A stretch of DNA of 21,618 bases. Source: a virus. The stretch lies in the IMG/VR virus record IMGVR_UViG_3300030116_003403, positions 1 through 21,618 of that record; one strand, written 5' to 3'. The position numbers were made by a program, and so were the translations under genes. Shown in pieces: positions 13,546 to 21,618 of this stretch; position 1 is the stretch's first letter; every line of letters begins with the position of its first letter. Under the pieces are notes generated by a model. It had not been told where the DNA came from. It did no database searches and saw only the letters and a list, made by a program, of their open reading frames with translations.

Positions 13546-13579
13546 AGTTTACCTTGACTTAACTAAAGGATACATCAAT

Positions 13580-15691
13580 TTAGTAAGTTCCTCCACTAAG
13601 TACGGAAACATTTGCGAATTGACCGCTTGCCTGAAGTACTAATAATTGACCAGTTGTAGGACTTGATACTGTTACATCAGATAAATCATTCAAACTGGAA
13701 ACACTACCTGGTCCAGATAAAGTATCAATTCTATCCCAATTATCCGCACCCACGCATAAACACCAATCACCTGCATCAAAGCTAGTACTTGGTACAACTG
13801 CTGTTCCATTTCCAGGAGTAACACAAACAAAATAAGCACCAGTTAATGTTGTTGTACCTGCTGGAATTGCGTTGCTTACAGTAAAACCTGCTGACGTTCC
13901 AAAGGCTGTAAGTGTAACTATTGTTCCGTTAGTAGCATTAAATGTTCCGCAAAATCTAAGGTTTTCTTCTGCTAATCTTCCAAAACCAACAGAGAAAAAA
14001 CTGTTGCCGTTAAATATTCTTAGCTGTCCTGTAGATTCTTGTAACCAGAAAACTCCAGTAGGTAAATCAGATATATCAGGAGATGCTTCTTGTATAAATC
14101 CAGTAGATAAGTTTGCCAGCTTATCCATTGTAATAGCATCATTTGCTACAAAGCTTGTTCCAAACGTACCAGTAGTGATTTTTGAAGTAGCCAAATCAGG
14201 AATATCACTAGCAGCAAGAGTTGTTCCTGAAGTAACAAAACCTTGAGCCGATACTGTAACCTTTGGATATATACCTGCTGTTACTCCACTATTTGCAATA
14301 GATAAAACACCTGTACCAGAAATAGCTAAAGGAGCAGAAGCAACTGGTATTGATACAGCACCAACAGCAGATGCAGTAGCTAAAGGTAAATCACTCGCAG
14401 CAAGAGCAGCCGTTCCTGTTATTAATCCTTGATCGTTAAAAGTAATTCCTGATCTAGTTGCAGCAGTAACAGTGTTGTTTATAGATAATGCACCTGCTGC
14501 TGTAACAGCCAAACCACCTGCTGATGGTACGCTTACACCTCCAACTGCTGATGTTGTAGCTTCTGGAATGTCACTAGCAACTAATGCTGCTGTAGCTGTT
14601 ATTAATCCCTGTGCATTATATGTAATACCATTTCTTGCAGAAGCACCACCTGTTACTGCATTATTTATTCCTAAATTACCTGATGCTACATTTAATGATC
14701 TATCAATATTAGATGTATTTAATTTTGCTGCTGTAATTGTTCCATCTGTTATTTTTGTACCTGCAATACCTGATGCTATCTTTGCGTCAGTTACAGCAGT
14801 ATTTGCTATAGCTGCGGTATCAACAGCATTATCAGCTAATTCGCTAGAACCAACTGCGTTTGCAGCTATTTGTGTAGCAGTAATAGTATCACTAGCAATC
14901 TTGGCAGCAGTAACTGCATTGGCAGCTAACTTATCTGTAGTAATATTTAAATCTGTAATTTTTACAGTTGTGACAGCATTTGTTGCAATAGCTGCTGTAT
15001 CTACCGCATTATCAGCAAGTTCAGACGCTCCAACAGCATCCGCTGCAATGTTATCAGCAGTAATAGTATTAGAAGCAATTTTTGCACTTGTTACAGCAGT
15101 GTTTGCAATAGCAGCCGTATCTACGGCATTATCTGCTAACTCGTTTGCAGTTACAGCATTGTTAGCAATTTGAGTTGCAGTAACAGAATCAGCAGTAAGT
15201 TTCGCTCCAGGAATATCACCATCACTGAAATTAGTTTTAACAAAAGTAACAGCACTATCAGCTATTTTTGCAGTTGTTACAGATGTCGCTGCTAATTTAT
15301 CTGTTGTTACATTTAAATCTGTTATTGCTGCTGTATCTACTGCGTCATCTGCAAGCTCACTGGAAGTAACAGCATTTGCTGCTATCTGCGTAGCTGTAAT
15401 CGTATCATTTGCTAATTTTGCACCAGTTATAGTTGCATCTGTGATTTTTGCATTAGTAACGGCACTATCGGCTAAAGTAGCAGTAACAATTTGTCCTACA
15501 GATAAAGGATAACTAAGTGCTGTAGCTGGTATTGACGCTGCATCTACTAATCCAAAAGCACCCTGTACAAAGTTTTTTGCAGTTATTTTCTTAGTTTCTG
15601 TTGCACTGACATCTGCAAGAGCAATCGGGTCTGTTGCTTGCAGTTGGGCTGAACCTAATTCTGGTAATTGTGTAATCTGTAGATCAGCCAT
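13580..15691 (-). CDS. Tail fibre with 10-residue coil repeats, 703 aa
   Basis: The start MADLQITQLPELGSAQLQAT, then DPIALADVSATETKKITAKN, matches the attachment end of many cyanophage fibres. Residues about 70-330 are built from a 10-residue unit (ITATQIAANA / VTSSELADDA / VDTAAI type), including four copies of ELADxAVDTAAI at residues 112, 184, 224 and 284. Residues about 350-480 hold three copies of a shaft motif (ITYNAQGLITATAALVASDI-like). The C-terminal part (about 520-703) is a non-repetitive, presumably receptor-binding region with SFDAGDWCLCVGADNWDRID and a final SLNDLSDVTVSSPTTGQLLV motif common in phage fibre ends. No S74 domain is present. It lies between the tail-tip genes and the giant fibre, 34 nt upstream of it. 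Confidence 0.8.
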   Translation of the reverse strand: MADLQITQLPELGSAQLQATDPIALADVSATETKKITAKNFVQGAFGLVDAASIPATALSYPLSVGQIVTATLADSAVTNAKITDATITGAKLANDTITATQIAANAVTSSELADDAVDTAAITDLNVTTDKLAATSVTTAKIADSAVTFVKTNFSDGDIPGAKLTADSVTATQIANNAVTANELADNAVDTAAIANTAVTSAKIASNTITADNIAADAVGASELADNAVDTAAIATNAVTTVKITDLNITTDKLAANAVTAAKIASDTITATQIAANAVGSSELADNAVDTAAIANTAVTDAKIASGIAGTKITDGTITAAKLNTSNIDRSLNVASGNLGINNAVTGGASARNGITYNAQGLITATAALVASDIPEATTSAVGGVSVPSAGGLAVTAAGALSINNTVTAATRSGITFNDQGLITGTAALAASDLPLATASAVGAVSIPVASAPLAISGTGVLSIANSGVTAGIYPKVTVSAQGFVTSGTTLAASDIPDLATSKITTGTFGTSFVANDAITMDKLANLSTGFIQEASPDISDLPTGVFWLQESTGQLRIFNGNSFFSVGFGRLAEENLRFCGTFNATNGTIVTLTAFGTSAGFTVSNAIPAGTTTLTGAYFVCVTPGNGTAVVPSTSFDAGDWCLCVGADNWDRIDTLSGPGSVSSLNDLSDVTVSSPTTGQLLVLQASGQFANVSVLSGGTY
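14702..15484. repeat. Degenerate 30-bp (10-residue) repeats in the 703-aa fibre
   Basis: About 26 units of ten residues, alternating patterns such as TITATQIAAN, AVTSSELADD and AVDTAAITDL. The ELADxAVDTAAI block recurs four times at residue spacings of 72, 40 and 60, so the unit is longer in places and has been duplicated in blocks. Confidence 0.75.
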
Positions 15692-15726
15692 GTCAAGTTA
15701 CTTTTAAGTACATCATAAATCTTATT

Positions 15727-16587
15727 TTAAGGATCTTCAAGTAAAATACCATCTCCATCCTCTTGCAATATCTTATCACTACTTTCTAATAACAAGAATG
15801 ATGGTGGAACTCCATTATGTAGTTTAATCTCACCATTAGTTATAAACTCTATTCGTGCTTCTACCAAACCACTTGCAGGTACATTAATAGCTACATTAGT
15901 TACCACACACATTGATTGATACCACACGCTGTTCGTAGTTTGAGTTGGATCGTGATAGACATAAAATCTTCCTTCAAAATCTGCTCCCTGCTGCATCCGT
16001 ACCAATAATTGACTTAGATAAACAGGAAATTCTGGACTAGCAAAATCAGCCGTATCATTTTGAAAATTTCTATGCTGCCATATTGTTTGTATTGTTCCCT
16101 GTCCTGATATAAGACCATTTTCATATTGTTTTCTAAATTCTGATCCTAAATTAGTAATATCAACAGTATCTCTTGTTGTTGTAATTTCAAATTCTGTAAT
16201 TTTTGCAAGCGGTCTAAACCTAGTATTTCTGGTGCGTATCAATATGAGTTTTGTTGAAGATGGTGCGGTTAATGTAAGTGCATCTGTTACTTCACCAGCT
16301 AATGCAGATGCAAAAGTGTCATAGAGTTTAATTCCACCCATATCATCAATATGAATATATTTACGAAGATCAGGAAAATTATGACCAGCTAATAACTCTA
16401 AATTAGTTCCATCAGTAGTTTCTATTTCAATTTGATCTCCTGTAATTAATGAACCAGAAACGTTTTCTACAGAAAATCTTTTTTTAGTTGTATTTACGTC
16501 AGCAGGGTTTATAGATGTTGATATTTCAGAATTTAAAGCATCACGTTTTAATTCAATAAAGCCTGTTGATCCAAAATATATAGACAT
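15727..16587 (-). CDS. Phage tail protein, 286 aa, tail-tube-like
   Basis: The product starts MSIYFGSTGFIELKRDALNS and contains TGDQIEIETTDGTNLELLAG, a YIHIDDMGGIKLYDTFA stretch, TTRDTVDITNLGSEFRKQYE and ISGQGTIQTIW. This succession of 'T..D.ID...LG..FR..Y..GLISG.G.I' strands is typical of tail-tube-like and associated proteins in cyanophages, judged from memory. The C-terminus ends in short acidic runs (LLESSDKILQEDGDGILLED). It starts at the stop of the 155-aa tail protein (TAATG, sharing one base), so the two are translationally coupled. Likely a structural tail protein. Confidence 0.65.
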   Translation of the reverse strand: MSIYFGSTGFIELKRDALNSEISTSINPADVNTTKKRFSVENVSGSLITGDQIEIETTDGTNLELLAGHNFPDLRKYIHIDDMGGIKLYDTFASALAGEVTDALTLTAPSSTKLILIRTRNTRFRPLAKITEFEITTTRDTVDITNLGSEFRKQYENGLISGQGTIQTIWQHRNFQNDTADFASPEFPVYLSQLLVRMQQGADFEGRFYVYHDPTQTTNSVWYQSMCVVTNVAINVPASGLVEARIEFITNGEIKLHNGVPPSFLLLESSDKILQEDGDGILLEDP

Positions 16588-17054
16588 TAATAACGACTTT
16601 CAGTAGGAATACCATCCGCTTCAAAAGATATATCTGCTGCCATAACTTCTCCTACAGAACTTGTCATTGCAAAGGAGGTAATAATTGCGTTCATATCTAT
16701 ATAATGATTACTGTCTACTTGTAGCCTAAATTTTACTTTTGGTCTTTCTTGGCTTTGAGGTGTATTACCTGACCTCGGCATTATTTTATCTATTACTCTG
16801 GTTGATAATAAACCAGAATTATGTGTACCACTCGTAGATTCTGCGTAATAATAAATACTTGCAGATCCAGTTGTACTTGTCATGCCAGGAATTATTGTTC
16901 TATCGAAATCACCTAACGATACAGTTTCTAATACTGAAGTGTTAATAGTAAAAGACCATGACCTTACTTTTGCAATTTCATCTGTACTTGAAACGGCCCT
17001 ATCTTCAAGCTCTACAAATAACTTACCATCTTGACCCGAATAAAACTTAGACAT
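16587..17054 (-). CDS. Phage tail-tube-like protein, 155 aa
   Basis: The product starts MSKFYSGQDGKLFVELEDRA and shows the tail-tube pattern VRSWSFTINTSVLETVSLGD (residues about 30-49), then TIIPGMTSTTGSASIYYY and the C-terminal ITSFAMTSSVGEVMAADISF. The arrangement W-S-(T)...ET.SLGDF...PG..S.TGSAS.YYY matches the major tail protein family of marine siphophages in my memory. Its stop shares a base with the start of the 286-aa gene. Two tail-tube-like genes lie side by side, an arrangement possibly due to duplication or to a tube plus a distal tail protein. Confidence 0.65.
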   Translation of the reverse strand: MSKFYSGQDGKLFVELEDRAVSSTDEIAKVRSWSFTINTSVLETVSLGDFDRTIIPGMTSTTGSASIYYYAESTSGTHNSGLLSTRVIDKIMPRSGNTPQSQERPKVKFRLQVDSNHYIDMNAIITSFAMTSSVGEVMAADISFEADGIPTESRY

Positions 17055-17080
17055 CGTTTTAGTTTAATTTTAAGTACATT

Positions 17081-17515
17081 CTAATCCCCATCGAGGCAAG
17101 CGACAAATTTACATTGCACATTTACTCTGTTAGGTCTGACACTTGTAACTGTTGGAGGGCCATCAAACCTGTATCTTAACAGAGTTCTTCCAAAACCTTC
17201 AATTTCTCTAAATTTATCAAATAAATTCATGTTTGTTGTATCAGGAAGAGTCATCCCTGCAAGTGCATCACCAGTATTAAATTCAATATAATCATAATCA
17301 GAGTTAACTTCTTCGTATAAATTTAAAATATCACTAGCTTGATTTTCTGTAATATTTGTAAACCCTAAAGTTAATTTTGCATCTACTTTTTTGTTTCCAT
17401 ATCTAAGTACAGTTTTTGCACCATTTTGTGCGACAAATTCTGTCTGTGGGTACGTTCCAGGGGTGTAGCTTCTAGAAGAAGGTTCTATAGGTGGGAAAAA
17501 TCTACTGGTTGCCAT
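17081..17515 (-). CDS. Minor tail protein, 144 aa
   Basis: The product begins MATSRFFPPIEPSSRSYTPG, then TYPQTEFVAQNGAKTVLRYG and LTLGFTNITENQASDILNLY, followed by a Tyr/Phe/Asn-rich region DYDYIEFNTGDALAGMTLP and a C-terminal PPTVTSVRPNRVNVQCKFVA. This 'P..RSY.PG.YPQT.F...NG......G....L.L.' beginning is found in tail-tip-associated proteins of cyanophages as far as I recall. The stop of the gpJ-like gene shares one base with its ATG (TAATG), so the pair is coupled. It lacks a signal peptide or membrane helix and is likely virion-associated. Confidence 0.6.
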   Translation of the reverse strand: MATSRFFPPIEPSSRSYTPGTYPQTEFVAQNGAKTVLRYGNKKVDAKLTLGFTNITENQASDILNLYEEVNSDYDYIEFNTGDALAGMTLPDTTNMNLFDKFREIEGFGRTLLRYRFDGPPTVTSVRPNRVNVQCKFVACLDGD

Positions 17516-20500
17516 TACACACCTGTAAAATCATTAACGGGATCATAATTTATTGTAGCAAGAGTTCCATCAGATAAAAGAGGTGCATGACTTCCTGATA
17601 ATTCAATTAATCCTTCATCTGTGTATGTAATTGATTCAACTTTATATAGTCTATTAGATTCACTTGTTTGTTTTACTGTAAAGACAGATCCATATAAGTT
17701 TGCATCTGTAGCATACCCATCTACAACATTTAGATTAGATTCTTTAACTTCTTCTGTTCCTGGTTTCCAATGATAAATATTGACATTTGTAAGACTATTA
17801 TTACCCACGCTTTGTACAACTCCATCAGGAGATATTACACCGTTTTCAAATCTGCTAGTATGTGTAGCCTCTGAAATAAACCTTATATAATCTCCAGGCT
17901 TTAATCCTAATGCAGCCTGTGGTGTAGTTTCAAATTTAATACCATGATCTACTTTTTTTCTTATCATTAATGCGTGTTGTAAAAATTCTTCAGCGTGATT
18001 TTGAGTTGTACAGAAATCTGACATATCAAATACTTCTATTGGTAATTTTTCAATATCGCTCTGCGTTATAAAATCATCTTCAGCAACTGCTAAAGTAATT
18101 GACTCTGTTTCGGAAAAACCATTTGGAACTTCTCTTCTAAAGTAAGCTGTGCCTATAAAATTTTGACGTTCCTCTGGAGATAAGAAGCTAACCTTTAAAT
18201 TCCTTGTATTGCCATCAGTAAACAAAGCCCGAACTAATGGTTTTTGTGTAGGCTCAATTACATAAGTACTAGGATTAAAAGGAACAGAGGGAAATAATGA
18301 AAATTTACCACCAAGAATTGTAAAATCTAAAAAATTAAATACTGCGTTTTGGTAAATAAACTCTCTTACGTTTTGCTTATCAGTTATAACTCCATCCCAA
18401 TAAAATTTATTAGCTTCGCAAAATTTAGCAGCAGTTACCATTCTATCTTTATCAACAGAACTAACTCCAATAGAATTTGCAAGACCAAATTTTTTATCCG
18501 TTAATAAAGCATATACGATTTCAGGAAATAGATTAGTTGCTCCGAATATTGGGAAATCCGCTGGTCTGCCTTTAGCTATGTTTTCAACTTTAATACCCTC
18601 CTTAATATATGCAGAAAATTGCGAAAAACTATTCCATTCTTTAGAACTGCTAAGACGTAAGGCAACGTTAGCAATACCTGCATTATCTACAGCGTATGGT
18701 GGTGAACTCCCTAGATTACTCTGTTCGTTTACATAAACTATTTCATGCTCTGGTCCGTCTTGATGACTACTGCGTTCTGCATCGTATTGATAGTAGTCAC
18801 ATAAAGCATCAAATGGGTTTAAATTTTTACCTTCAGGCCAAGGATCTGATACAAACTCACTAAAATCAGTAACTATATCAATATTATTTTTACCTGGGAA
18901 GTTTCCTGTAGCTGGAATACTAATCCTGTCACTATCTTTATAACCACTACCTCTTTGATTAATCTCCCAGGTAGCAGCAGCATATTGATTATTAATAGGG
19001 CTTAAATAAACTTTAATATTTACAGTTAATCCAGATCCGTTTCCGCTTGTTGAAGTTGAAATATTTTCATGCACTATAGGATCTACGTCACGGGTTAACA
19101 TTTCATATTTAATTATTCCGTAATATTCACCTCGTCTGTTTTTTGGTCTGCCTCTAAAAGTTTGTATATGTGGACCAACACCATATCTAAAACCATCTCC
19201 AGGTTCATAATAAGGATGAACATAAGGATTTCCAATAGTAATTGTATTTGGATTTCTTAAAGGACCATTTATTGTCTGATTTCTATTTCCAATATACGCT
19301 GACCAATGAGGTGGTCTATCTCTTGTACTCCACACCCAAGTACTACCATAATTTTGTGTTTTATAAAAAATTACAGCTTCGCCTCTTAAATTTGCATCCA
19401 TATTAGATGTCTTTCTATCTACTTCTATCCATCTCGTAGATTGTGGTATCGTTCCATCAACAGTCTCAAGAATCCTATTAACTTTACCTCCGTCTACATC
19501 AGTCGGTAAATCACCTAAATACCATTCAGTATTTGATACGTCACCACTTCTTAGCTTTTCTTGAGATCCTTTAAAATAAATATTATAAACTTCTTCATTT
19601 GGGCTAGTCTCATACGAAAGAAGTTCTCCAGCAGAACTTAATATTCTTACAGGATTGTTTCGATCAACAAAATCTCTTTTTACTAAATTTCCTGGAAAAG
19701 GCAAAAATCTAAATTCGTATTCTTTTTTTGGTATACTGCGATGATTAATTCTTATAAAATTATATTGAGGTTGCGGTGAATTACCTCTAACACCAAAAGG
19801 TATGCCTTGGTCTATATAATTCCAATCTGCCTCACCAACACCAGCAACTCTTGCCTGTAATCTAAAAAAACTATATCTAGTAAGATATTTACTCATTCCA
19901 CCTAAACTAATATTTCCATCATCATCGTTATATCTTTTGACAACTCCTTCTGTAGTATCAGCATTTTGTTCATTCCAGCCGACAGCACCAGGATGACTAT
20001 TTACATTAGGAAAACTTGTTATTTGTTTAAAAACTTTTGACTTCAAACCTATTTCTGTTACATCACAAACTTTACTGTTACTTATGGTTCCGATAGCAAC
20101 TTTCTGCAATGTTAATAATTGAAAACCTGCATGAGCACCTAGTAATCCCTCTGTACCGCTTCTTACATCAATTTTGCCAGGTGTATCAACTCTAAAAGTA
20201 AAATCTTGATAATGTTCTGGTGTCCATATAGGTTTGCTTTTTTTAATGCAAACGGCTAAAGCAGATCCTATTAAGTAGGATTCACCCACTTGAATAGCAT
20301 CATCTGATTCTTCTCTTGAAGCATTAACGGCTGATTTAACATCTTCTACACCCCAAGGGTCAAACTCATCACCATACTGTGTTTCACTATCCATGTCTCC
20401 AATCTTGTACTGTATATCTTTATTTTTTGTAACATTAAAACTGGTTCTATTTGTATTACTACCGCTATAACTTACTATCGAAGCATATCTTGGAAAATTT

Positions 20501-21477
20501 GTTCTAAGCTTTTGTCTTTTTTTATCTATATCTCTTTTATTATCGCTTTTTAAGTTTTTCTGTTTTAAAACTAATTCGTAAGGAACCCTATATCTCATGC
20601 TGTTTGGCATAGGTGAATACGCTCCAAACTGCACTTGTGTATTAGGAGTTCTTGCACTGCTGACAATAGTATCTATAGCACCAAGCTGTTCATCCCAATC
20701 AACAGACATTACATCTCTAAAGTTACTGCCGTTTCTGTCAACTTGCGGTTCCAAAGTGCCTTCTGAATATTTTTCTGGTCCTTCTTGTGGTCTACCACCA
20801 TCAGTCATTATATATAAAGCTAATTTTTTGTTTATATAATTTTTAAGTAATAAATCACCTATTGCGTAACCTGCAAATTCTGGTTTAGCTGCTAAATCTG
20901 CCAAGCCGATCATAAATAAAGCCTTTAACTGTTGCCCTGTGCCAAGACTTATCATTTGCGACCATAGCAATCTAGTGTTAACACGAACACCTCCATAATA
21001 ATATTTATAATCTCCTATTATCTCTGTTTCTTGCTTAGTAAAAACAAGAGGCACTATTTCTCCAAGTTTTGCAAGTTCCTGTACTGAATTAAAACCTGTC
21101 TGTGGAGCAAATCTTTTTGGACCTGTTTGACCAGCAGTTGTAAGACTAGGAGGAGTTTTTGGTGCTCTAGGCTTTGGTGCTAATAATATTGAAACAACTG
21201 TAAGAATAATTCCTAAAAGTAGTTGTGCTCCAATATTACCTGCCATTGCAGAACCTATAAATGTCGCAACAAATCCATTTACAACATAAGGAATCTCATC
21301 ATATTCTTTAGGTCTTTTTCCATTATATGCTTGTGTTAATTCTACAAAATACCAATATTCATCTTCTGTTATTCCTATTGTTTCACATAATTCAATTTCT
21401 GCGGGGAGTAACACCCTACGACCTCCAGGCCGTCTAAAGGACTCCATCTTACCTCCGATTCTCCGCAGTTTATCCAT
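17515..21477 (-). CDS. Host-specificity protein J-like tail tip protein, 1320 aa
   Basis: The product begins MDKLRRIGGKMESFRRPGGR, followed by LLPAEIELCETIGITEDEYW, a Gly-rich hydrophobic segment at about 66-100 (IGAQLLLGIILTVVSILLA) and a Pro-rich linker (APKPRAPKTPP). The motif SVQELAKLGEIVPLVF and GVRVNTRLLWSQMISLGTGQ follow, as in the gpJ-like proteins of tailed phages, which form the tail tip and contact the receptor. Sections ADFPIFGATNLFPEIVYALL and FYWDGVITDKQNVREFIYQN are also of gpJ type. A GSGY segment (YAAATWEINQRGSGY, about residue 800) could be an inserted domain. A second ATG lies at 21447 with GGAGGT just upstream; the first at 21477 has GAGG. The start overlaps the 3' end of the upstream gene. 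Confidence 0.85.
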   Translation of the reverse strand: MDKLRRIGGKMESFRRPGGRRVLLPAEIELCETIGITEDEYWYFVELTQAYNGKRPKEYDEIPYVVNGFVATFIGSAMAGNIGAQLLLGIILTVVSILLAPKPRAPKTPPSLTTAGQTGPKRFAPQTGFNSVQELAKLGEIVPLVFTKQETEIIGDYKYYYGGVRVNTRLLWSQMISLGTGQQLKALFMIGLADLAAKPEFAGYAIGDLLLKNYINKKLALYIMTDGGRPQEGPEKYSEGTLEPQVDRNGSNFRDVMSVDWDEQLGAIDTIVSSARTPNTQVQFGAYSPMPNSMRYRVPYELVLKQKNLKSDNKRDIDKKRQKLRTNFPRYASIVSYSGSNTNRTSFNVTKNKDIQYKIGDMDSETQYGDEFDPWGVEDVKSAVNASREESDDAIQVGESYLIGSALAVCIKKSKPIWTPEHYQDFTFRVDTPGKIDVRSGTEGLLGAHAGFQLLTLQKVAIGTISNSKVCDVTEIGLKSKVFKQITSFPNVNSHPGAVGWNEQNADTTEGVVKRYNDDDGNISLGGMSKYLTRYSFFRLQARVAGVGEADWNYIDQGIPFGVRGNSPQPQYNFIRINHRSIPKKEYEFRFLPFPGNLVKRDFVDRNNPVRILSSAGELLSYETSPNEEVYNIYFKGSQEKLRSGDVSNTEWYLGDLPTDVDGGKVNRILETVDGTIPQSTRWIEVDRKTSNMDANLRGEAVIFYKTQNYGSTWVWSTRDRPPHWSAYIGNRNQTINGPLRNPNTITIGNPYVHPYYEPGDGFRYGVGPHIQTFRGRPKNRRGEYYGIIKYEMLTRDVDPIVHENISTSTSGNGSGLTVNIKVYLSPINNQYAAATWEINQRGSGYKDSDRISIPATGNFPGKNNIDIVTDFSEFVSDPWPEGKNLNPFDALCDYYQYDAERSSHQDGPEHEIVYVNEQSNLGSSPPYAVDNAGIANVALRLSSSKEWNSFSQFSAYIKEGIKVENIAKGRPADFPIFGATNLFPEIVYALLTDKKFGLANSIGVSSVDKDRMVTAAKFCEANKFYWDGVITDKQNVREFIYQNAVFNFLDFTILGGKFSLFPSVPFNPSTYVIEPTQKPLVRALFTDGNTRNLKVSFLSPEERQNFIGTAYFRREVPNGFSETESITLAVAEDDFITQSDIEKLPIEVFDMSDFCTTQNHAEEFLQHALMIRKKVDHGIKFETTPQAALGLKPGDYIRFISEATHTSRFENGVISPDGVVQSVGNNSLTNVNIYHWKPGTEEVKESNLNVVDGYATDANLYGSVFTVKQTSESNRLYKVESITYTDEGLIELSGSHAPLLSDGTLATINYDPVNDFTGV

Positions 21478-21618
21478 CCTTCCTCATAGTAAACAGCAAG
21501 ACCAAATCCATTATTAGATTTACATAATGCAACTGTACCTATATTAAACTGTTTTGTCTCGTTTCCCCACTTTTCAAGTTCTTCTTTAAATATTCCAAAA
21601 TCTTTTTTTCTTACTCTT
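21375..21618 (-). CDS. C-terminal part of a tail-assembly protein (cut by window edge), perhaps NlpC/P60-type
   Basis: A frame open from the right edge continues for 80 codons to a TAG at 21375-21377. It includes FGIFKEELEKWGNETKQFNI, GTVALCKSNNGFGLAVYYEE, GWINCGESEVRWSPLDG and LEVVGCYSPQKLNYVKQ. The 'GTVALC....GFGLAVYYEEGWINC' section resembles the C-terminal half of an NlpC/P60-type cysteine peptidase, and in tailed phages such a gene often precedes gpJ; the Cys-His catalytic part would lie outside the window, so this remains a guess. It overlaps the gpJ-like start by 103 nt (or 73 nt for the second ATG), in another frame. Confidence 0.45.
   Translation of the reverse strand, partial: RVRKKDFGIFKEELEKWGNETKQFNIGTVALCKSNNGFGLAVYYEEGWINCGESEVRWSPLDGLEVVGCYSPQKLNYVKQ

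Noticed and set aside
14472-15173. A 233-aa plus-strand ORF antisense to the 703-aa fibre
   Set aside because: Its composition (Ala, Val, Ile, Ser repeats) mirrors the 10-residue fibre repeat on the other strand. There is no ribosome-binding site or domain pattern.
9007-15691. A diversity-generating retroelement acting on the fibre genes
   Set aside because: No reverse transcriptase and no template/variable repeat pair with adenine-directed differences is visible. The repeat variation is spread over all units.
1-21618. tRNA genes, attachment sites or integrase-type recombinase genes
   Set aside because: No cloverleaf-like stretch, no direct repeat of att type and no tyrosine or serine recombinase motif was seen by reading. 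A tRNA or recombinase search would be needed to be sure.

Overview
The window looks like part of a tailed phage genome or prophage whose host is probably a marine picocyanobacterium. DNA is AT-rich, genes are densely packed with many 1-8 nt overlaps, and many proteins resemble types I associate with marine cyanophages from memory: a 55-aa CxxC/CxxC zinc ribbon, a Pro-rich tail-anchored protein, a small 'VTW...HWTV...DGDYSAS' protein, S74-terminated and 10-residue-repeat fibres, and a gpJ-like tail tip with its tail-tube-like neighbours. No integrase, terminase, capsid gene, tRNA or CRISPR array is visible, so temperate versus lytic life cannot be decided here. The host assignment is inference.

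Layout. (1) 1-1551, minus strand: a truncated unknown gene, an unknown 176-aa gene and a 204-aa candidate ssDNA-binding protein. (2) 1552-1709: overlapping divergent promoters and a hairpin that is a leader hairpin on + and a good intrinsic terminator on -. (3) 1710-4338, plus strand: a 707-aa PrimPol / PriCT-like / RepA-type ATPase / winged-helix replication protein, then a 174-bp array of eight 9-bp sites arranged in almost exact dyad symmetry (3817-3990), then a strong promoter and a 91-aa ribbon-helix-helix-like protein. This resembles a plasmid-type replication-control locus. (4) 4418-5098: small genes of unknown role on both strands. (5) 5166-7030, plus strand: a two-helix holin-like protein followed by secreted Ser/Thr/Gly-rich proteins, with overlapping frames and one gene lacking a normal start codon. 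(6) 7065-9006, minus strand: Pro-rich tail-anchored protein, zinc ribbon, membrane protein and three small proteins, plus a possible 43-aa plus-strand membrane ORF that starts back-to-back with a minus gene. (7) 9007-21618, minus strand: the tail module, transcribed right to left: end of an unidentified gene (perhaps NlpC/P60-type), 1320-aa gpJ-like tail tip, 144-aa tail protein, tail-tube-like 155-aa and 286-aa proteins, a 703-aa fibre with a 10-residue repeat, and a 1512-aa fibre with about 59 copies of a 17-residue YadA-head-like repeat and a C-terminal S74 self-cleaving chaperone domain.

How it fits together: the left third replicates and regulates the element, the centre probably holds host-envelope or lysis functions, and the right half builds the tail tip and host-recognition fibres. 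The most unusual item is the symmetric eight-site array next to the replicase.
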